A stretch of 64,000 nt of DNA. Origin: Cyclobacterium sp. (GTDB taxonomy: Bacteria > Bacteroidota > Bacteroidia > Cytophagales > Cyclobacteriaceae). Each line of letters starts with the position of its first letter. Within the stretch, counting starts at the first letter, position 1. The position numbers and the translations under genes are program-made. Of the stretch, positions 8,017 to 16,963 are shown one piece after another. Under the pieces are notes generated by a model. It was not told the DNA's origin, ran no database searches, and saw only the letters and a program-made list of their open reading frames with translations. The stretch is from positions 62,001-126,000 of the forward strand of contig NZ_JABURL010000013.1 in assembly GCF_014762705.1 (NCBI RefSeq). Direction: 5' to 3'.

Positions 8017-8760
8017 ATGAGTAAAAAACCGCCTATTTTCAAGCATTTCTCTGTTATCTATCGCAGAAACCCACTGGTTTTAGCTGCTATTTTTTGGGCG
8101 GGAATTGTACCTTCACTTGGAGCCTTGCTCCTGGTCCGATGGCTTTACAATAATTGGAGCAATTTGGACATTCCTTCTATTCTTCAATTTGAAACAGCCT
8201 TAACCTATAGTTTTATAGGGGCATTGATGATGGGCTTGGCATTGGTCCCGACTACCTTTTTTTCGGTGGTCAGTGGTTTTGTTTTTGGATGGACAGCTTT
8301 TCCATTTTTGGTTTTGGCTTATACCCTGGGCAGTGCCATCGGGTATCAGTCCGGGCGGTTTTTGGAAAAAAACAGCCTGGAATGGTTGCTCAAGCCTTAT
8401 CCAAAGGCCAAAGCCATGATAGAAAGTAAAAAAGACCGCATGGGTTGGCTGATATTTTTTGTCAGGATAAGCCCGGTAATACCCTTTGCCGTATCAAATT
8501 TGGTTTTTGCGCTGATGGATACCGGGCTGAAAAGGGTGCTATGGTTTGGGTTATTGGGCATGCTGCCCAGAACGTTCCTGGCTTTTCTTACCGGGGCGTT
8601 GGCAGGAGATATTCAACAGGCAATCAAAGCCAAAACAGCCTCCTGGCAGTATATCGTTATTGTTTTTCTGTTGGTAATAAGTGTCTGGGGGATTTATGAC
8701 TTTTTCGTAAACAAGGATTCACTGAAAAAAAATCACAGGTTCAAACGCTCCAGGGAGTAA
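8017..8760 (+). CDS. TVP38/TMEM64 (VTT domain) inner-membrane protein
   Basis: The 247-residue protein has about five to six membrane segments and the VTT/SNARE-associated domain around residues 85-205. Recognisable pieces are VVSGFVFGW, GSAIGYQSGRFL, FFVRISPVIPFAVSN and PRTFLAFLTGALAG. Relatives of the DedA/VTT group are implicated in lipid scrambling or flipping and membrane homeostasis; the exact role of this member is unknown. The 3' end overlaps the convergent TraB-type gene by 28 bases. Its promoter lies in the inverted-repeat region shared with metB. Confidence 0.88.
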   Translation: MSKKPPIFKHFSVIYRRNPLVLAAIFWAGIVPSLGALLLVRWLYNNWSNLDIPSILQFETALTYSFIGALMMGLALVPTTFFSVVSGFVFGWTAFPFLVLAYTLGSAIGYQSGRFLEKNSLEWLLKPYPKAKAMIESKKDRMGWLIFFVRISPVIPFAVSNLVFALMDTGLKRVLWFGLLGMLPRTFLAFLTGALAGDIQQAIKAKTASWQYIVIVFLLVISVWGIYDFFVNKDSLKKNHRFKRSRE

Positions 8761-9590
8761 CCTTTCTTTTTAAGCAGTTGGATCAGCCCTGTATCCCCTG
8801 CCAAATGTCCGGCACCGACAGCGAAAAACATCGATCCTTTTTTCATCATTGTGGCCATGGGATCAATCCAATTTAAATTTCTTTGGTCCAGGAGTACTTC
8901 CTGATAATCTTTATATTCCGGACTTTCCGAAACCAATTCCAAAAGTGCCAGTATGTCTTCTTCTTTGTAAGAGGCGATGAGTTTTTTAAATTCTCTTTTC
9001 CCTTTTTCAATATTGTCGGCATAGGTGTAAAAACTCCGGTATTGTTCTTTCAGCGGGATAAGGTCAAAAAGCGATAGCTGATCGTTGACGGACTCCAAAC
9101 CTACTATTTCCATGTCATTCGTTTTGGCCAGTGCCATAAGTTCACTTTCAAATGCCTTTGTTTCGCACTCAAGTAGATTGGGATATATCAGGGACATCAG
9201 CACCATGGGCCTCATTGTTTTGAGCATGTCCATATCCATGCCTGTTCTTTCTTTTAAAAATGTCCGGATTTCCTGGTATTCCTCCTCAGAAAGAAAATCC
9301 GTGATTTTTTGTCCGTCCTCATTGTATATATTGGCCATCATGGCCATTTGCAGGGAGGGATCATCCATATCGATTTCCAATACCAGTGCATTGGACTGGG
9401 CCAGTTTGTCACTTACCCGCTCACTCATGGCAAAGTCTTGTTCACAGATCAGATGGATGGTGCCAAAAAGGTAGGAGGAAGTACTCAGCCCATTGCCTGA
9501 TATTTTCCAAAAAACGCCTTTTTCCTGGCCAAGGACCGAAAATGATCCGATAAGGATCAGCCCCAAAATAAAAATCGATCTCTTTAGCAT
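8733..9590 (-). CDS. TraB/GumN family protein
   Basis: The 285-residue protein starts with a signal peptide ending near VLGQ, so it is exported. It has the two TraB-family GxxH motifs, one near the N-terminus in YLFGTIHLICE and one near the C-terminus in VGAGHLAGDTGL. The family (including TIKI proteins) is thought to be metal-dependent proteases, with these histidines as metal ligands. Length and motif spacing fit the family. It lies 21 bases downstream of the pseudouridine synthase gene and may be co-transcribed with it. Its 3' end overlaps the TVP38 gene. Confidence 0.87.
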   Translation of the reverse strand: MLKRSIFILGLILIGSFSVLGQEKGVFWKISGNGLSTSSYLFGTIHLICEQDFAMSERVSDKLAQSNALVLEIDMDDPSLQMAMMANIYNEDGQKITDFLSEEEYQEIRTFLKERTGMDMDMLKTMRPMVLMSLIYPNLLECETKAFESELMALAKTNDMEIVGLESVNDQLSLFDLIPLKEQYRSFYTYADNIEKGKREFKKLIASYKEEDILALLELVSESPEYKDYQEVLLDQRNLNWIDPMATMMKKGSMFFAVGAGHLAGDTGLIQLLKKKGYSLERLNL

Positions 9591-9611
9591 AGTAATCCTA
9601 ACTTTTACAAC

Positions 9612-10343
9612 CTATCCACTGAAGGTGTTGTCCAGGTGGCGGTCACTTGATTTGACGTTTTCAAACTCCAAAAACTGTTCCCAAAACGGTTCTTCCGGCA
9701 AAGCGGCCCTCAGAAATATTTTTTCTTTTTTTACCGGATGAATGAAAACCAAATGAAAGGCATGCAGGTTAATGCTCAGGTCAGGGTTGGCTTTGGAAAA
9801 GCCGTATTTGACATCACCTCTTATCGGGCATCCTATAGCGGCCAACTGCACCCTCAACTGATGGGGTCGCCCTGTGATCGGACGAAGTTCCAACAACCAG
9901 TGGTCATTGAGCTTGCCCATTCTTTTATAGTTCAATTCAGATTTCTTGGATTCGGGGACCTCCTTATCAAAAGCTTTGGATATATTCTTTTCATTGTCTT
10001 TTACGAGCCAATGGGTCAGCTTAGCCATCTCTTCCCGGGGTTTCTTTTTGACTATGGCCCAATAGACTTTATGGATTTCCCTTTTTCGAAACATGCTTGT
10101 CATTCGTTCCAATGCCTTGGAAGTCCTGGCAAATACCACAATCCCACTTACCGGCCTGTCCAGCCGGTGTACAGGATGTAAAAAAACAGCTCCGGGCTTT
10201 TGGTATTTATTGGCGATGTAATCTTTGCAATAATCTGTCAGTGTCTTATCGCCGGTTTTATCCCCCTGCACCAAAATGCCGGCAGATTTATTGACTACCA
10301 ACAAGTGGTTGTCCTCAAAAATAACATTAAACGGTCTTTTCAT
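9612..10343 (-). CDS. RluA-family RNA pseudouridine synthase
   Basis: This 243-residue enzyme has the RluA-family core: the catalytic aspartate sits in HPVHRLDRPVSGIVVFA near residue 60, and the C-terminal GRPHQLRVQLA motif is present. It isomerises uridine to pseudouridine in rRNA or tRNA; which base is not predictable. It lacks the N-terminal S4 domain found in RluC and RluD, so it resembles the short RluA/TruC type. It lies 20 bases downstream of prfC on the same strand. Confidence 0.9.
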   Translation of the reverse strand: MKRPFNVIFEDNHLLVVNKSAGILVQGDKTGDKTLTDYCKDYIANKYQKPGAVFLHPVHRLDRPVSGIVVFARTSKALERMTSMFRKREIHKVYWAIVKKKPREEMAKLTHWLVKDNEKNISKAFDKEVPESKKSELNYKRMGKLNDHWLLELRPITGRPHQLRVQLAAIGCPIRGDVKYGFSKANPDLSINLHAFHLVFIHPVKKEKIFLRAALPEEPFWEQFLEFENVKSSDRHLDNTFSG

Positions 10344-10363
10344 TTTCCTGCTAACCTTTAGGA

Positions 10364-11944
10364 TTAAAGTTCTGAAGTATTGTGGAATTCGATGTCCGGA
10401 AAATTATCCTGTACCATCTGCAACCAGGCCTTGCTTTCGGCCATAAATACCAGTTTGCCATCTTTATCTTTGGCGATGTGTCTTTGCTTTGACCGGACAA
10501 ATTCTTCCAGTTTCTTTTTATCCTTACTTTTGATCCAACAGGCTTTGTATAAATTCATTGGAACAAAGTCTGCAGAGGCATTGTATTCGTTTTTAAGCCT
10601 GAATTGGATCACCTCAAACTGTAATTGTCCCACTGTACCTACCACTTTTCTGGATCCGATTTCAAAGGTAAACAATTGGGCCACACCCTCCTCCATTAAC
10701 TGCTGTAAACCTTTGTCCAGCTGTTTGGTTTTCATGGCGTCTTTATTGACCACCTCGCGAAAAATTTCAGGAGAGAAACTGGGTATACCCTTAAACTGCA
10801 GGTTTTCCCCATCTGTAATGGTATCTCCTATTTTAAGATTTCCGGTATCGTACAGGCCTACAATATCACCCGGGAAAGCCTCCTCAATGATTTCCTTGTC
10901 CTGGGCCATAAAGGAAGTGACATTGGAAAAGCGAAGGGCTTTGGGTCCTCTCACGTGATTGTAAGGTTTATTTCGCTCAAACCTCCCCGAACAAATTCTC
11001 AGGAAAGCAATACGATTGCGGTGTTTTGGATCCATATTGGCGTGGATTTTGAAAATAAAGCCGGTAAACTTATCTTCATCCGGATTTACTTCCCGCTCTT
11101 CGGTCTGCCTGCTTTTGGGGCCGGGGGCTATTTGTATAAAAGTATCCAGCATTTCCTTTACTCCAAAATTATTGACCGCCGAGCCAAAAAATACAGGAGC
11201 AACTTTTCCCTCCAGGTATTCCTTTGGGTCAAAATCAGGGTAAACCCCTTCAATCAGGTCTACGTCTTCCCTAAGTTGATCCGCCAGGGTTTTTCCTATC
11301 ATCTCATCCAGTTCTCCTGAATTCAGGTCTTCGATGACAATCCTGTCATCACTAACTTTACGCTGGCTGGGGGTAAAAAGGTTCAATTGCTTGTCGTAAA
11401 GGTTATATACTCCCTTGAAGGATTTCCCCATGGAAATGGGCCAGGAGAGGGGTCTCACTTGTATGTTTAGTTTTTGTTCTACCTCGTCCAACAAGTCATA
11501 GGGGTCCTGTCCTTCTCTATCCAGTTTATTGATAAAGCAGATGACCGGGGTTTTTCTCATCCGGCAGACTTCCATTAATTTTTCGGTCTGAATCTCTACT
11601 CCTTTGACACAGTCGATGACCATGATGACCGAATCTACGGCAGTGAGTGTGCGGTAAGTGTCTTCCGCGAAATCCTGGTGACCTGGTGTATCCAGCAAGT
11701 TGATTTTCTGGCCTTTATACTCAAATCCCATCACCGACGTGGCCACAGAGATACCTCTTTGTTTCTCAATCTCCATCCAGTCGGATTTAGTGGCAGTATC
11801 AATTTTATTTGACTTCACAGCTCCGGCAGTTTTGATGGCACCTCCAAACAACAGCATCTTTTCTGTTAGCGTAGTTTTACCGGCATCGGGGTGGGCGATG
11901 ATACCAAAGGTTTTTCTTTTGGCAATCTCTTGAGTTAGGTTCAT
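10364..11944 (-). CDS. prfC: Peptide chain release factor 3
   Basis: The 526-residue GTPase is full length for RF3. The G1 motif is [12 protein letters not shown] near residue 18, G3 is DTPGHQD and G4 is INKLD, and the translation-factor domains follow. RF3 uses GTP to recycle RF1 and RF2 from the ribosome after termination. A TAnnTTTG box on the minus strand lies 23 bases upstream of the ATG. The pseudouridine synthase and TraB genes follow at short spacings and are probably part of the same transcript. Confidence 0.96.
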   Translation of the reverse strand: MNLTQEIAKRKTFGIIAHPDAGKTTLTEKMLLFGGAIKTAGAVKSNKIDTATKSDWMEIEKQRGISVATSVMGFEYKGQKINLLDTPGHQDFAEDTYRTLTAVDSVIMVIDCVKGVEIQTEKLMEVCRMRKTPVICFINKLDREGQDPYDLLDEVEQKLNIQVRPLSWPISMGKSFKGVYNLYDKQLNLFTPSQRKVSDDRIVIEDLNSGELDEMIGKTLADQLREDVDLIEGVYPDFDPKEYLEGKVAPVFFGSAVNNFGVKEMLDTFIQIAPGPKSRQTEEREVNPDEDKFTGFIFKIHANMDPKHRNRIAFLRICSGRFERNKPYNHVRGPKALRFSNVTSFMAQDKEIIEEAFPGDIVGLYDTGNLKIGDTITDGENLQFKGIPSFSPEIFREVVNKDAMKTKQLDKGLQQLMEEGVAQLFTFEIGSRKVVGTVGQLQFEVIQFRLKNEYNASADFVPMNLYKACWIKSKDKKKLEEFVRSKQRHIAKDKDGKLVFMAESKAWLQMVQDNFPDIEFHNTSEL

Positions 11945-11967
11945 GGCACTTAGGTGTTTTCAGCCTG

Positions 11968-11975
11968 CAAATGTA
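11968..11975 (-). promoter_or_regulatory. TAnnTTTG -7 box upstream of prfC
   Basis: The plus-strand text caaatgta is the reverse complement of tacatttg, an exact match to the Bacteroidota -7 consensus, placed 23 bases before the prfC start. No clear -33 TTG is visible at the usual distance. Confidence 0.4.
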
Positions 11976-12044
11976 CGGAAATCCGCTGATAATGTTAAAA
12001 ATTATACCAGAGGCAGCGAATTTTTTACTTACTGACAGGTCAAC

Positions 12045-12076
12045 TTTGTTTGTCTGGGCAATTTGAATTAATTTTG
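12045..12076 (+). promoter_or_regulatory. Bacteroidota-type promoter of the 12.1 kb operon
   Basis: A tttg at 12045-12048 and taattttg at 12069-12076 are spaced by 20 bases, matching the -33/-7 consensus. The start codon at 12096 is 19 bases downstream. Confidence 0.55.
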
Positions 12077-12095
12077 GCTTTGTCTTTTGCATACA

Positions 12096-12650
12096 ATGAG
12101 TACATTCGAAAATTTCTTTCACCGGTTCTTCAAATTTATCTGGAATGCTATTTTTGTATTAACCTACCCGGTTTTAGCCACTTTTGGGCTATTATTTATT
12201 GGTATCACTTATTTCTTTTCATGGATATCCTCTTTTCTGGCCAAATTCAGCAGATCTGAGCCAAAGCATGAAGGAAAAATTACCTGGAAAAGTCTGTCGG
12301 AAGAATCCGACCTCATCGAAGGGAAGCTATACAAACAAATTATTTTTGGTCCCGAATGTTACCATCTGAGGAGAAGAGATGGTATACCCTCTGTTATTGA
12401 AGATCATGTTTTTGGGAAAAAAGTGAATGTGCTTAAGGAAGGATGGTTGTTGGAAAAATGGAATACCACAGACCTGGCCCTGATCCCGGATTTTGACATT
12501 TGCCTGTATCAGCCGGAGACGGATAAACTGACCAAATTGGCCCACATCAAATGTTTTGATTGGCACATCTCTGATAAACAGGAAGAATTTTTATGTTTAA
12601 AATGGTTTGATGGTACCCAGGGCGGTGAATTGAAGGTGGCCATTGCCTGA
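12096..12650 (+). CDS. Hypothetical membrane-anchored protein
   Basis: I choose the ATG at 12096 rather than the TTG at 12087 given in the track, because it follows a good promoter and gives a natural N-terminus. The 184-residue product has one or two hydrophobic segments around residues 15-50 (FVLTYPVLATFGLLFIGITY) followed by a soluble region of about 130 residues with many aromatic and charged residues. I do not recognise a family. Its stop overlaps the start of the TIGR02757 gene by one base (TGATG), so the two are translationally coupled. Confidence 0.75.
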   Translation: MSTFENFFHRFFKFIWNAIFVLTYPVLATFGLLFIGITYFFSWISSFLAKFSRSEPKHEGKITWKSLSEESDLIEGKLYKQIIFGPECYHLRRRDGIPSVIEDHVFGKKVNVLKEGWLLEKWNTTDLALIPDFDICLYQPETDKLTKLAHIKCFDWHISDKQEEFLCLKWFDGTQGGELKVAIA

Positions 12651-13438
12651 TGGAGGAATTGAGAGATTTTTTGGAGGAAAAGGTGTTTTTGTATAACCGC
12701 CCTGAATTTATTGAGGTTGACCCCATTTCCATTCCGCATCGTTTCAGCAAAAAGCAGGACATTGAAATTGCCGGTTTTTTTGCTGCTGTATTGGCCTGGG
12801 GTCAACGAAAAACAATCATCAACAAAAGTATTGAACTCATGAAAATGATGGACAACAGCCCCCATCAATTCATGTTGCATCATTCTGAAGAGGACCTCAA
12901 GCCTTTTCTGCATTTCAAGCACCGTACTTTTAATGATGTGGATACCCTTTATTTTATTGATTTTTTCACCAGGTACTACAGAAAGCACGATAGTCTGGAA
13001 ACAGCCTTTACCAAAGGTTTGTCAGCTGACCAGGATGTCATGCAGGTATTGTTGGATAATTTTCACGAATACTTTTTTGACGCCCCCCATGCTCCGCAAA
13101 GGACCAGAAAACATGTGGCAACTCCAAGACGAAAGGCAGCATGCAAGCGGATCAATATGTTTTTACGCTGGATGGTAAGAAAGGACAACAATGGCGTTGA
13201 TTTTGGGATTTGGGATACCATTTCGCCCGCCCAGTTGGTCTGTCCCTGTGATTTGCATGTGGATAGGGTGGCACGAAGGCTTGGTTTGATCCAGAGAAAG
13301 CAAACCGACTGGCAGACAGCCATGGAGCTTACCCGAAACCTAAGGGATATGGACCCTTCAGATCCGGTAAAATACGATTTTGCCTTGTTCGGATTGGGGC
13401 TGATGGAAAAAAGGGAGCAAAACAATCGTATGGAATGA
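12650..13438 (+). CDS. TIGR02757 family protein (DUF2400)
   Basis: The 262-residue soluble protein matches TIGR02757, with the conserved DPISIPHRFS, FFAAVLAWGQRKTI, NMFLRWMVRKDNNGVDFGIW and PCDLHVDRVARRLGL segments. The family is widespread in Bacteroidota; its function is not established to my knowledge. The helix-rich sequence with late DLHVDRVAR and LTRNLR elements is reminiscent of HhH-type DNA glycosylases, but this is only a suggestion. It is coupled to the upstream membrane protein by a one-base overlap. Confidence 0.88.
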   Translation: MEELRDFLEEKVFLYNRPEFIEVDPISIPHRFSKKQDIEIAGFFAAVLAWGQRKTIINKSIELMKMMDNSPHQFMLHHSEEDLKPFLHFKHRTFNDVDTLYFIDFFTRYYRKHDSLETAFTKGLSADQDVMQVLLDNFHEYFFDAPHAPQRTRKHVATPRRKAACKRINMFLRWMVRKDNNGVDFGIWDTISPAQLVCPCDLHVDRVARRLGLIQRKQTDWQTAMELTRNLRDMDPSDPVKYDFALFGLGLMEKREQNNRME

Positions 13439-13609
13439 ATTAAAGTGCAGTTATCTACAAATTTGTTTCAGTAGTTGGTTCCACCAAAAGGTATCCCGTG
13501 AAGAAAGCACGCCAATCTGGGAATGGTAGGCAGTGGGACGGCATCGCTTGAATGATGGAAAATACGCTCCTGATTTTTCCCGGATTTATGCTTGAAGAAA
13601 TAACAGGGC

Positions 13610-14254
13610 TTATGGTTTCCAGGTATCAGGTCCTTTTCTCCAATCTTTTAAGGCCACCATGTCTTGGTCAGAAATGTATCCCTTGGCCAAAGCCTGAGGC
13701 AGCATGGAGTCATAGTCACTCAGGCAAATCAGTTTAACACCTTCTCTGTCAAAATTTTGTTTGGCCAGATCAAAGCCATAGGTAAAAATCGCAACCATTC
13801 CCAAAACATTAAACCCGGCATTTTTAAGGTCCCTTACGGCTTTCAGGGAGCTACCTCCGGTTGAAACCAGGTCTTCGACCACCACTACTTTCTGACCCGG
13901 GGATATTTTACCTTCAATCATGTTTTCCATGCCATGACCTTTGGCTTTGGAGCGCACATAAACGAAAGGAATATCCAGTTTGTCAGCAATCAAAACCCCC
14001 TGGGGGATTCCTGCGGTTGCGACTCCTGCCACCGCTTCTATGTTTAAGAAGTGGGTTTGAATGGCTTTTGTCAATTTCTCAAGAATGAGTTTTCTCACTT
14101 CAGGATAAGACAGGGAAAGTCTGTTATCACAGTATATAGGGGATTTCCAGCCGGAAGCCCAGGAAAAGGGATTTTTAGGAGAAAGCTTGATGGCATTGAT
14201 TTCCAGCAGTTTTTTGGAAATGAGGGAAGCAGTATTGGGTTCATAAATTTCCAT
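13610..14254 (-). CDS. pyrE: Orotate phosphoribosyltransferase
   Basis: The 214-residue enzyme transfers a phosphoribosyl group from PRPP to orotate in pyrimidine synthesis. The PRPP-binding motif is KVVVVEDLVSTGGSS around residue 120. Other landmarks are SGWKSPIYCDNRL near the N-terminus, AGVATAGIPQG and YVRSKAKGHG. Length matches the family. It is transcribed alone, convergent with TIGR02757 and divergent from the NUDIX gene. Confidence 0.95.
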   Translation of the reverse strand: MEIYEPNTASLISKKLLEINAIKLSPKNPFSWASGWKSPIYCDNRLSLSYPEVRKLILEKLTKAIQTHFLNIEAVAGVATAGIPQGVLIADKLDIPFVYVRSKAKGHGMENMIEGKISPGQKVVVVEDLVSTGGSSLKAVRDLKNAGFNVLGMVAIFTYGFDLAKQNFDREGVKLICLSDYDSMLPQALAKGYISDQDMVALKDWRKGPDTWKP

Positions 14255-14337
14255 AAGTTAAAATTAACCAAATAATGTTTACTGATGGTTGTAGGGCCTG
14301 AAAAAAAAATGCATTTTTGAAAAAACTAGCCTTGGTT

Positions 14338-15027
14338 ATGAAAATATTCATTAATGACAAGCCTTTGGATTTGGTAGCTTCCCTGGATTTTTTGCCAAAG
14401 AAATCTTTCGAATGCGTATATGATAACCCATCAGAATTACCGGCAACAATTGATTTTCATGACGATGTGCTGATAAAAAACCCATCCAAAGATATTATTG
14501 TTCGCCTACTTTATCTGATGCGGACCAGGAAATTAAAAAACCTGGATAGCATTACTCTGGTAACCAATGAAAAGAAGGCCCTGAAAAAATTTATCAAGAG
14601 CAGGTTTATGATCATCAAGGCAGCGGGAGGTTTGGTGACCAAAGAAGATAAAATATTGTTTATATACAGACTGGGCAAGTGGGATTTACCCAAGGGTAAA
14701 TTCGAAAAAAAGGAATCTCCGGCTATTTGCGCCATCAGAGAAGTAGAAGAGGAATGTAACATTCAGGTTAGAATCAAGGAGCCTATTTGTAAGACCTGGC
14801 ATACCTACACCCAAAACCGGAAAAGTATTTTGAAAAAGACCTATTGGTACAGCATGGACTGTTTGACTGATGCCAAAATGAAACCCCAAACAGAGGAGGG
14901 TATCCTGGATGTAAAATGGTTAAATCACCAGGATGCAAAAGTAGCGTTAATCAATTCCTACCCTTCGATGCGTTATTTGTACAAGCGATTTTTAAGGCTT
15001 CATCCAGCCATTCATCAGACTTTGTAG
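14338..15027 (+). CDS. NUDIX hydrolase with N-terminal extension
   Basis: The ATG at 14338 (MKIFINDKPLD) is preferred to the upstream TTG at 14317. The 229-residue protein has an extra domain of about 90 residues before the NUDIX fold. The NUDIX box is PKGKFEKKESPAICAIREVE followed by EEC; the usual EExGU ending is altered, with asparagine in place of glycine. It should hydrolyse a nucleoside diphosphate derivative, but the substrate is not readable. The 3' end overlaps coaD by 13 bases on the opposite strand. Confidence 0.83.
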   Translation: MKIFINDKPLDLVASLDFLPKKSFECVYDNPSELPATIDFHDDVLIKNPSKDIIVRLLYLMRTRKLKNLDSITLVTNEKKALKKFIKSRFMIIKAAGGLVTKEDKILFIYRLGKWDLPKGKFEKKESPAICAIREVEEECNIQVRIKEPICKTWHTYTQNRKSILKKTYWYSMDCLTDAKMKPQTEEGILDVKWLNHQDAKVALINSYPSMRYLYKRFLRLHPAIHQTL

Positions 15028-15470
15028 GGAAGGAATTTATCCACATTCCCACCATACCGGTGTACTTCCCGAATGATAGTGGAGCTGATGGCAGCGTATT
15101 CCGGAGAAGTAATAAGAAAAACGGTTTCCAACTCCTCATTCAGGTACCGGTTCATCTGGCTGATGGTGTTTTCGTATTCAAAATCAGTGGTGTTTCTAAG
15201 CCCTCTGAGCAGGTACCTGGCCTGATGGTTTTTGGCCAGCGAGGAAGTAAGTTCGTTGTAAACCACAACTTTTACATTGGGCATCCCGATATAGATGGAT
15301 TGTATTTTCCCTACCATCAGGTCAATGTCAAAATACCGGTTTTTTTTGGTGGTATTGTGACCGATGCTGATGATGACTTCATCAAAGATGTTTAAGCCTC
15401 TGAGAACAATATCATGGTGTCCTTTGGTGTAGGGGTCAAAAGAACCAGGGAAAAGTGCTGTTTTTTTCAT
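15015..15470 (-). CDS. coaD: Phosphopantetheine adenylyltransferase
   Basis: The enzyme catalyses the penultimate step of coenzyme A synthesis, transferring AMP to 4'-phosphopantetheine. The start is the ATG at 15470, giving the canonical MKKTALFPGSFDPYTKGHHD N-terminus with the nucleotidyl-transferase HxGH-like site (KGHHDI). The late ISSTIIREVHRYGG motif is also typical. At about 151 residues it matches the family. The start overlaps the stop of the DUF3822 gene by 4 bases, an arrangement I recall as common in Bacteroidota. Confidence 0.95.
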   Translation of the reverse strand: MKKTALFPGSFDPYTKGHHDIVLRGLNIFDEVIISIGHNTTKKNRYFDIDLMVGKIQSIYIGMPNVKVVVYNELTSSLAKNHQARYLLRGLRNTTDFEYENTISQMNRYLNEELETVFLITSPEYAAISSTIIREVHRYGGNVDKFLPYKV

Positions 15471-16318
15471 CGGACGGAATGTTGCTGAAGCCAATAAGCC
15501 TCTAAAAGCTGGGTGTTTTTTAAGTTTTCAGTGCCTTTTTGATACGTGATATTTTGAGTAGGACTGCTCTGCTGGATATTTTTGAAAAAACCCTGAAGAT
15601 TTTCCAGGGAAGAATGAACCCAATCCAGATTTCCGAAAACACTAATCTTACAATGGGCCTGGTCAAAGGCCAATTGCTGTAGGACAATAAACAGGTACCG
15701 CAAAAGTGTTTGCTCTTCGTGAACAATAAACCTGTTAAACACCATCAGCTCCCCATCTTTGAATCCGGCAATATACATGCAGTTTGGTGCAGTGTGAATA
15801 AAAATCTCCTGTTTGAGCAAGTCTTTGTTGTTGTGGAGAAAATAATCCAGCACATGGGCTGCTCCATGGGAAGTCTCCATTTCGGGCAGTCTGCTGTCCA
15901 ATAAATTGAGGAGGCCCTTGTCTGCCGCGCCAAGTACCTGTATGCTGTTATTAGAAATTCCGGAATAGATGACTTCGTCTTTTTCGGGATTTACCCTGGT
16001 GGCAAAATTCAGGTAAAGGGCACTATGGGCAGGGTTAAATAAAATCCCGGGCACAAGGGTAAACCTTTGATGGTGGAGGTATAACCTGCCGGAGGTGTTG
16101 GAGGCATTGATTAATTCATCACTGCCAACGATTTTTTCAAGTGCTTCTTCTTCATGAAGGGAATAAATGTTGGCAGCTACTACAGACTGATCCGATTGAC
16201 GGTGAGCAATCACGGTCAACAGGCTTTCATATAAGAAAAGCGATAGATTTGATATGTCCTGCACATCAAATCTATCGCTAATGAATTTACTCTGGATATG
16301 ATTGGTTTCTCCTGACAA
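15467..16318 (-). CDS. DUF3822 family protein
   Basis: The 283-residue soluble protein fits the DUF3822 family found in Bacteroidota, whose structures, as I recall, resemble the actin-like ATPase fold. Recognisable stretches are LYLHHQRFTLVPGILFNP and NCMYIAGFKDGELMVFNRF. No catalytic motif is clear. It overlaps coaD by 4 bases and follows the upstream membrane protein by 2 bases, so three genes form one transcript. Its function is unknown. Confidence 0.85.
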   Translation of the reverse strand: MSGETNHIQSKFISDRFDVQDISNLSLFLYESLLTVIAHRQSDQSVVAANIYSLHEEEALEKIVGSDELINASNTSGRLYLHHQRFTLVPGILFNPAHSALYLNFATRVNPEKDEVIYSGISNNSIQVLGAADKGLLNLLDSRLPEMETSHGAAHVLDYFLHNNKDLLKQEIFIHTAPNCMYIAGFKDGELMVFNRFIVHEEQTLLRYLFIVLQQLAFDQAHCKISVFGNLDWVHSSLENLQGFFKNIQQSSPTQNITYQKGTENLKNTQLLEAYWLQQHSVR

Positions 16319-16320
16319 GC

Positions 16321-16902
16321 TTACTCCCAGTTTCCTGAGGTAGAAGAATCCGTTCTGGAACCCACCCTCAAAGCCTTTTCATTGTTATTTCTTCTTCTAT
16401 CAGGGTTGATCGGAGCCGGATCTCTGATTTCAAATACAGCGATTTCTCTGTTGCTTCTCTCGATTTTATCTGCGAAAAACTCAAAAGTCTTTCCACCTGA
16501 TCCCGGAACCACATTCAAAAGGTCCAGATTGAATTCAGGATATTTGTTTTCGTTGAAAAGGGAATCTTGAACATTTACCGATCCCAGAGTATCAATTGTT
16601 ACTGTGGTTTCTTCTTTGCCGTATTCCAGAAGCTCAGTAGTTTCTGTTCTTTGTACAATATAAATTCTGCCGTCTTCAATAAATTCCTTCAGTTCATTCC
16701 AGTTTGAGGCATATTCCCCCTTGGTAGCCTGGTAAGCAATTTGAGCATCTCGCAGCATTTCCAGCTTTTCGATGATCCTTTCTTCAGTTCTTTCAAGCAT
16801 TTTTTCTTCTTCAACTACCTCATCCACTCCCAAATACAACCTGTATCCAAGGCCCAAAGCTCCCAGAAGAAATACAATCGATAAAATCTTACTCAACGTC
16901 AT
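16321..16902 (-). CDS. Hypothetical membrane-anchored protein upstream of DUF3822
   Basis: The 193-residue protein starts with one hydrophobic segment (ILSIVFLLGALGLGYRLYL), followed by a charged coiled-coil-like region around residues 28-55 (VVEEEKMLERTEERIIEKLE). A soluble domain follows, containing RDAQIAYQATKGEYASNWNEL, a pattern reminiscent of pilin-like or pseudopilin N-terminal regions. The tail is rich in Arg, Asn and Ser. I do not recognise a named family. Spacing of 2 bases to DUF3822 indicates an operon. Confidence 0.78.
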   Translation of the reverse strand: MTLSKILSIVFLLGALGLGYRLYLGVDEVVEEEKMLERTEERIIEKLEMLRDAQIAYQATKGEYASNWNELKEFIEDGRIYIVQRTETTELLEYGKEETTVTIDTLGSVNVQDSLFNENKYPEFNLDLLNVVPGSGGKTFEFFADKIERSNREIAVFEIRDPAPINPDRRRNNNEKALRVGSRTDSSTSGNWE

Positions 16903-16963
16903 TTTAAATATCTTTAAGGCTTAATTAAATTAATACTAAGAATTGATGGTTTGTTTTAGAATG

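Noticed and set aside
9738-10181. Plus-strand ORF of 147 residues in the pseudouridine synthase gene
   Set aside because: It is antisense to a conserved enzyme with intact motifs, and the translation has no recognisable domain.
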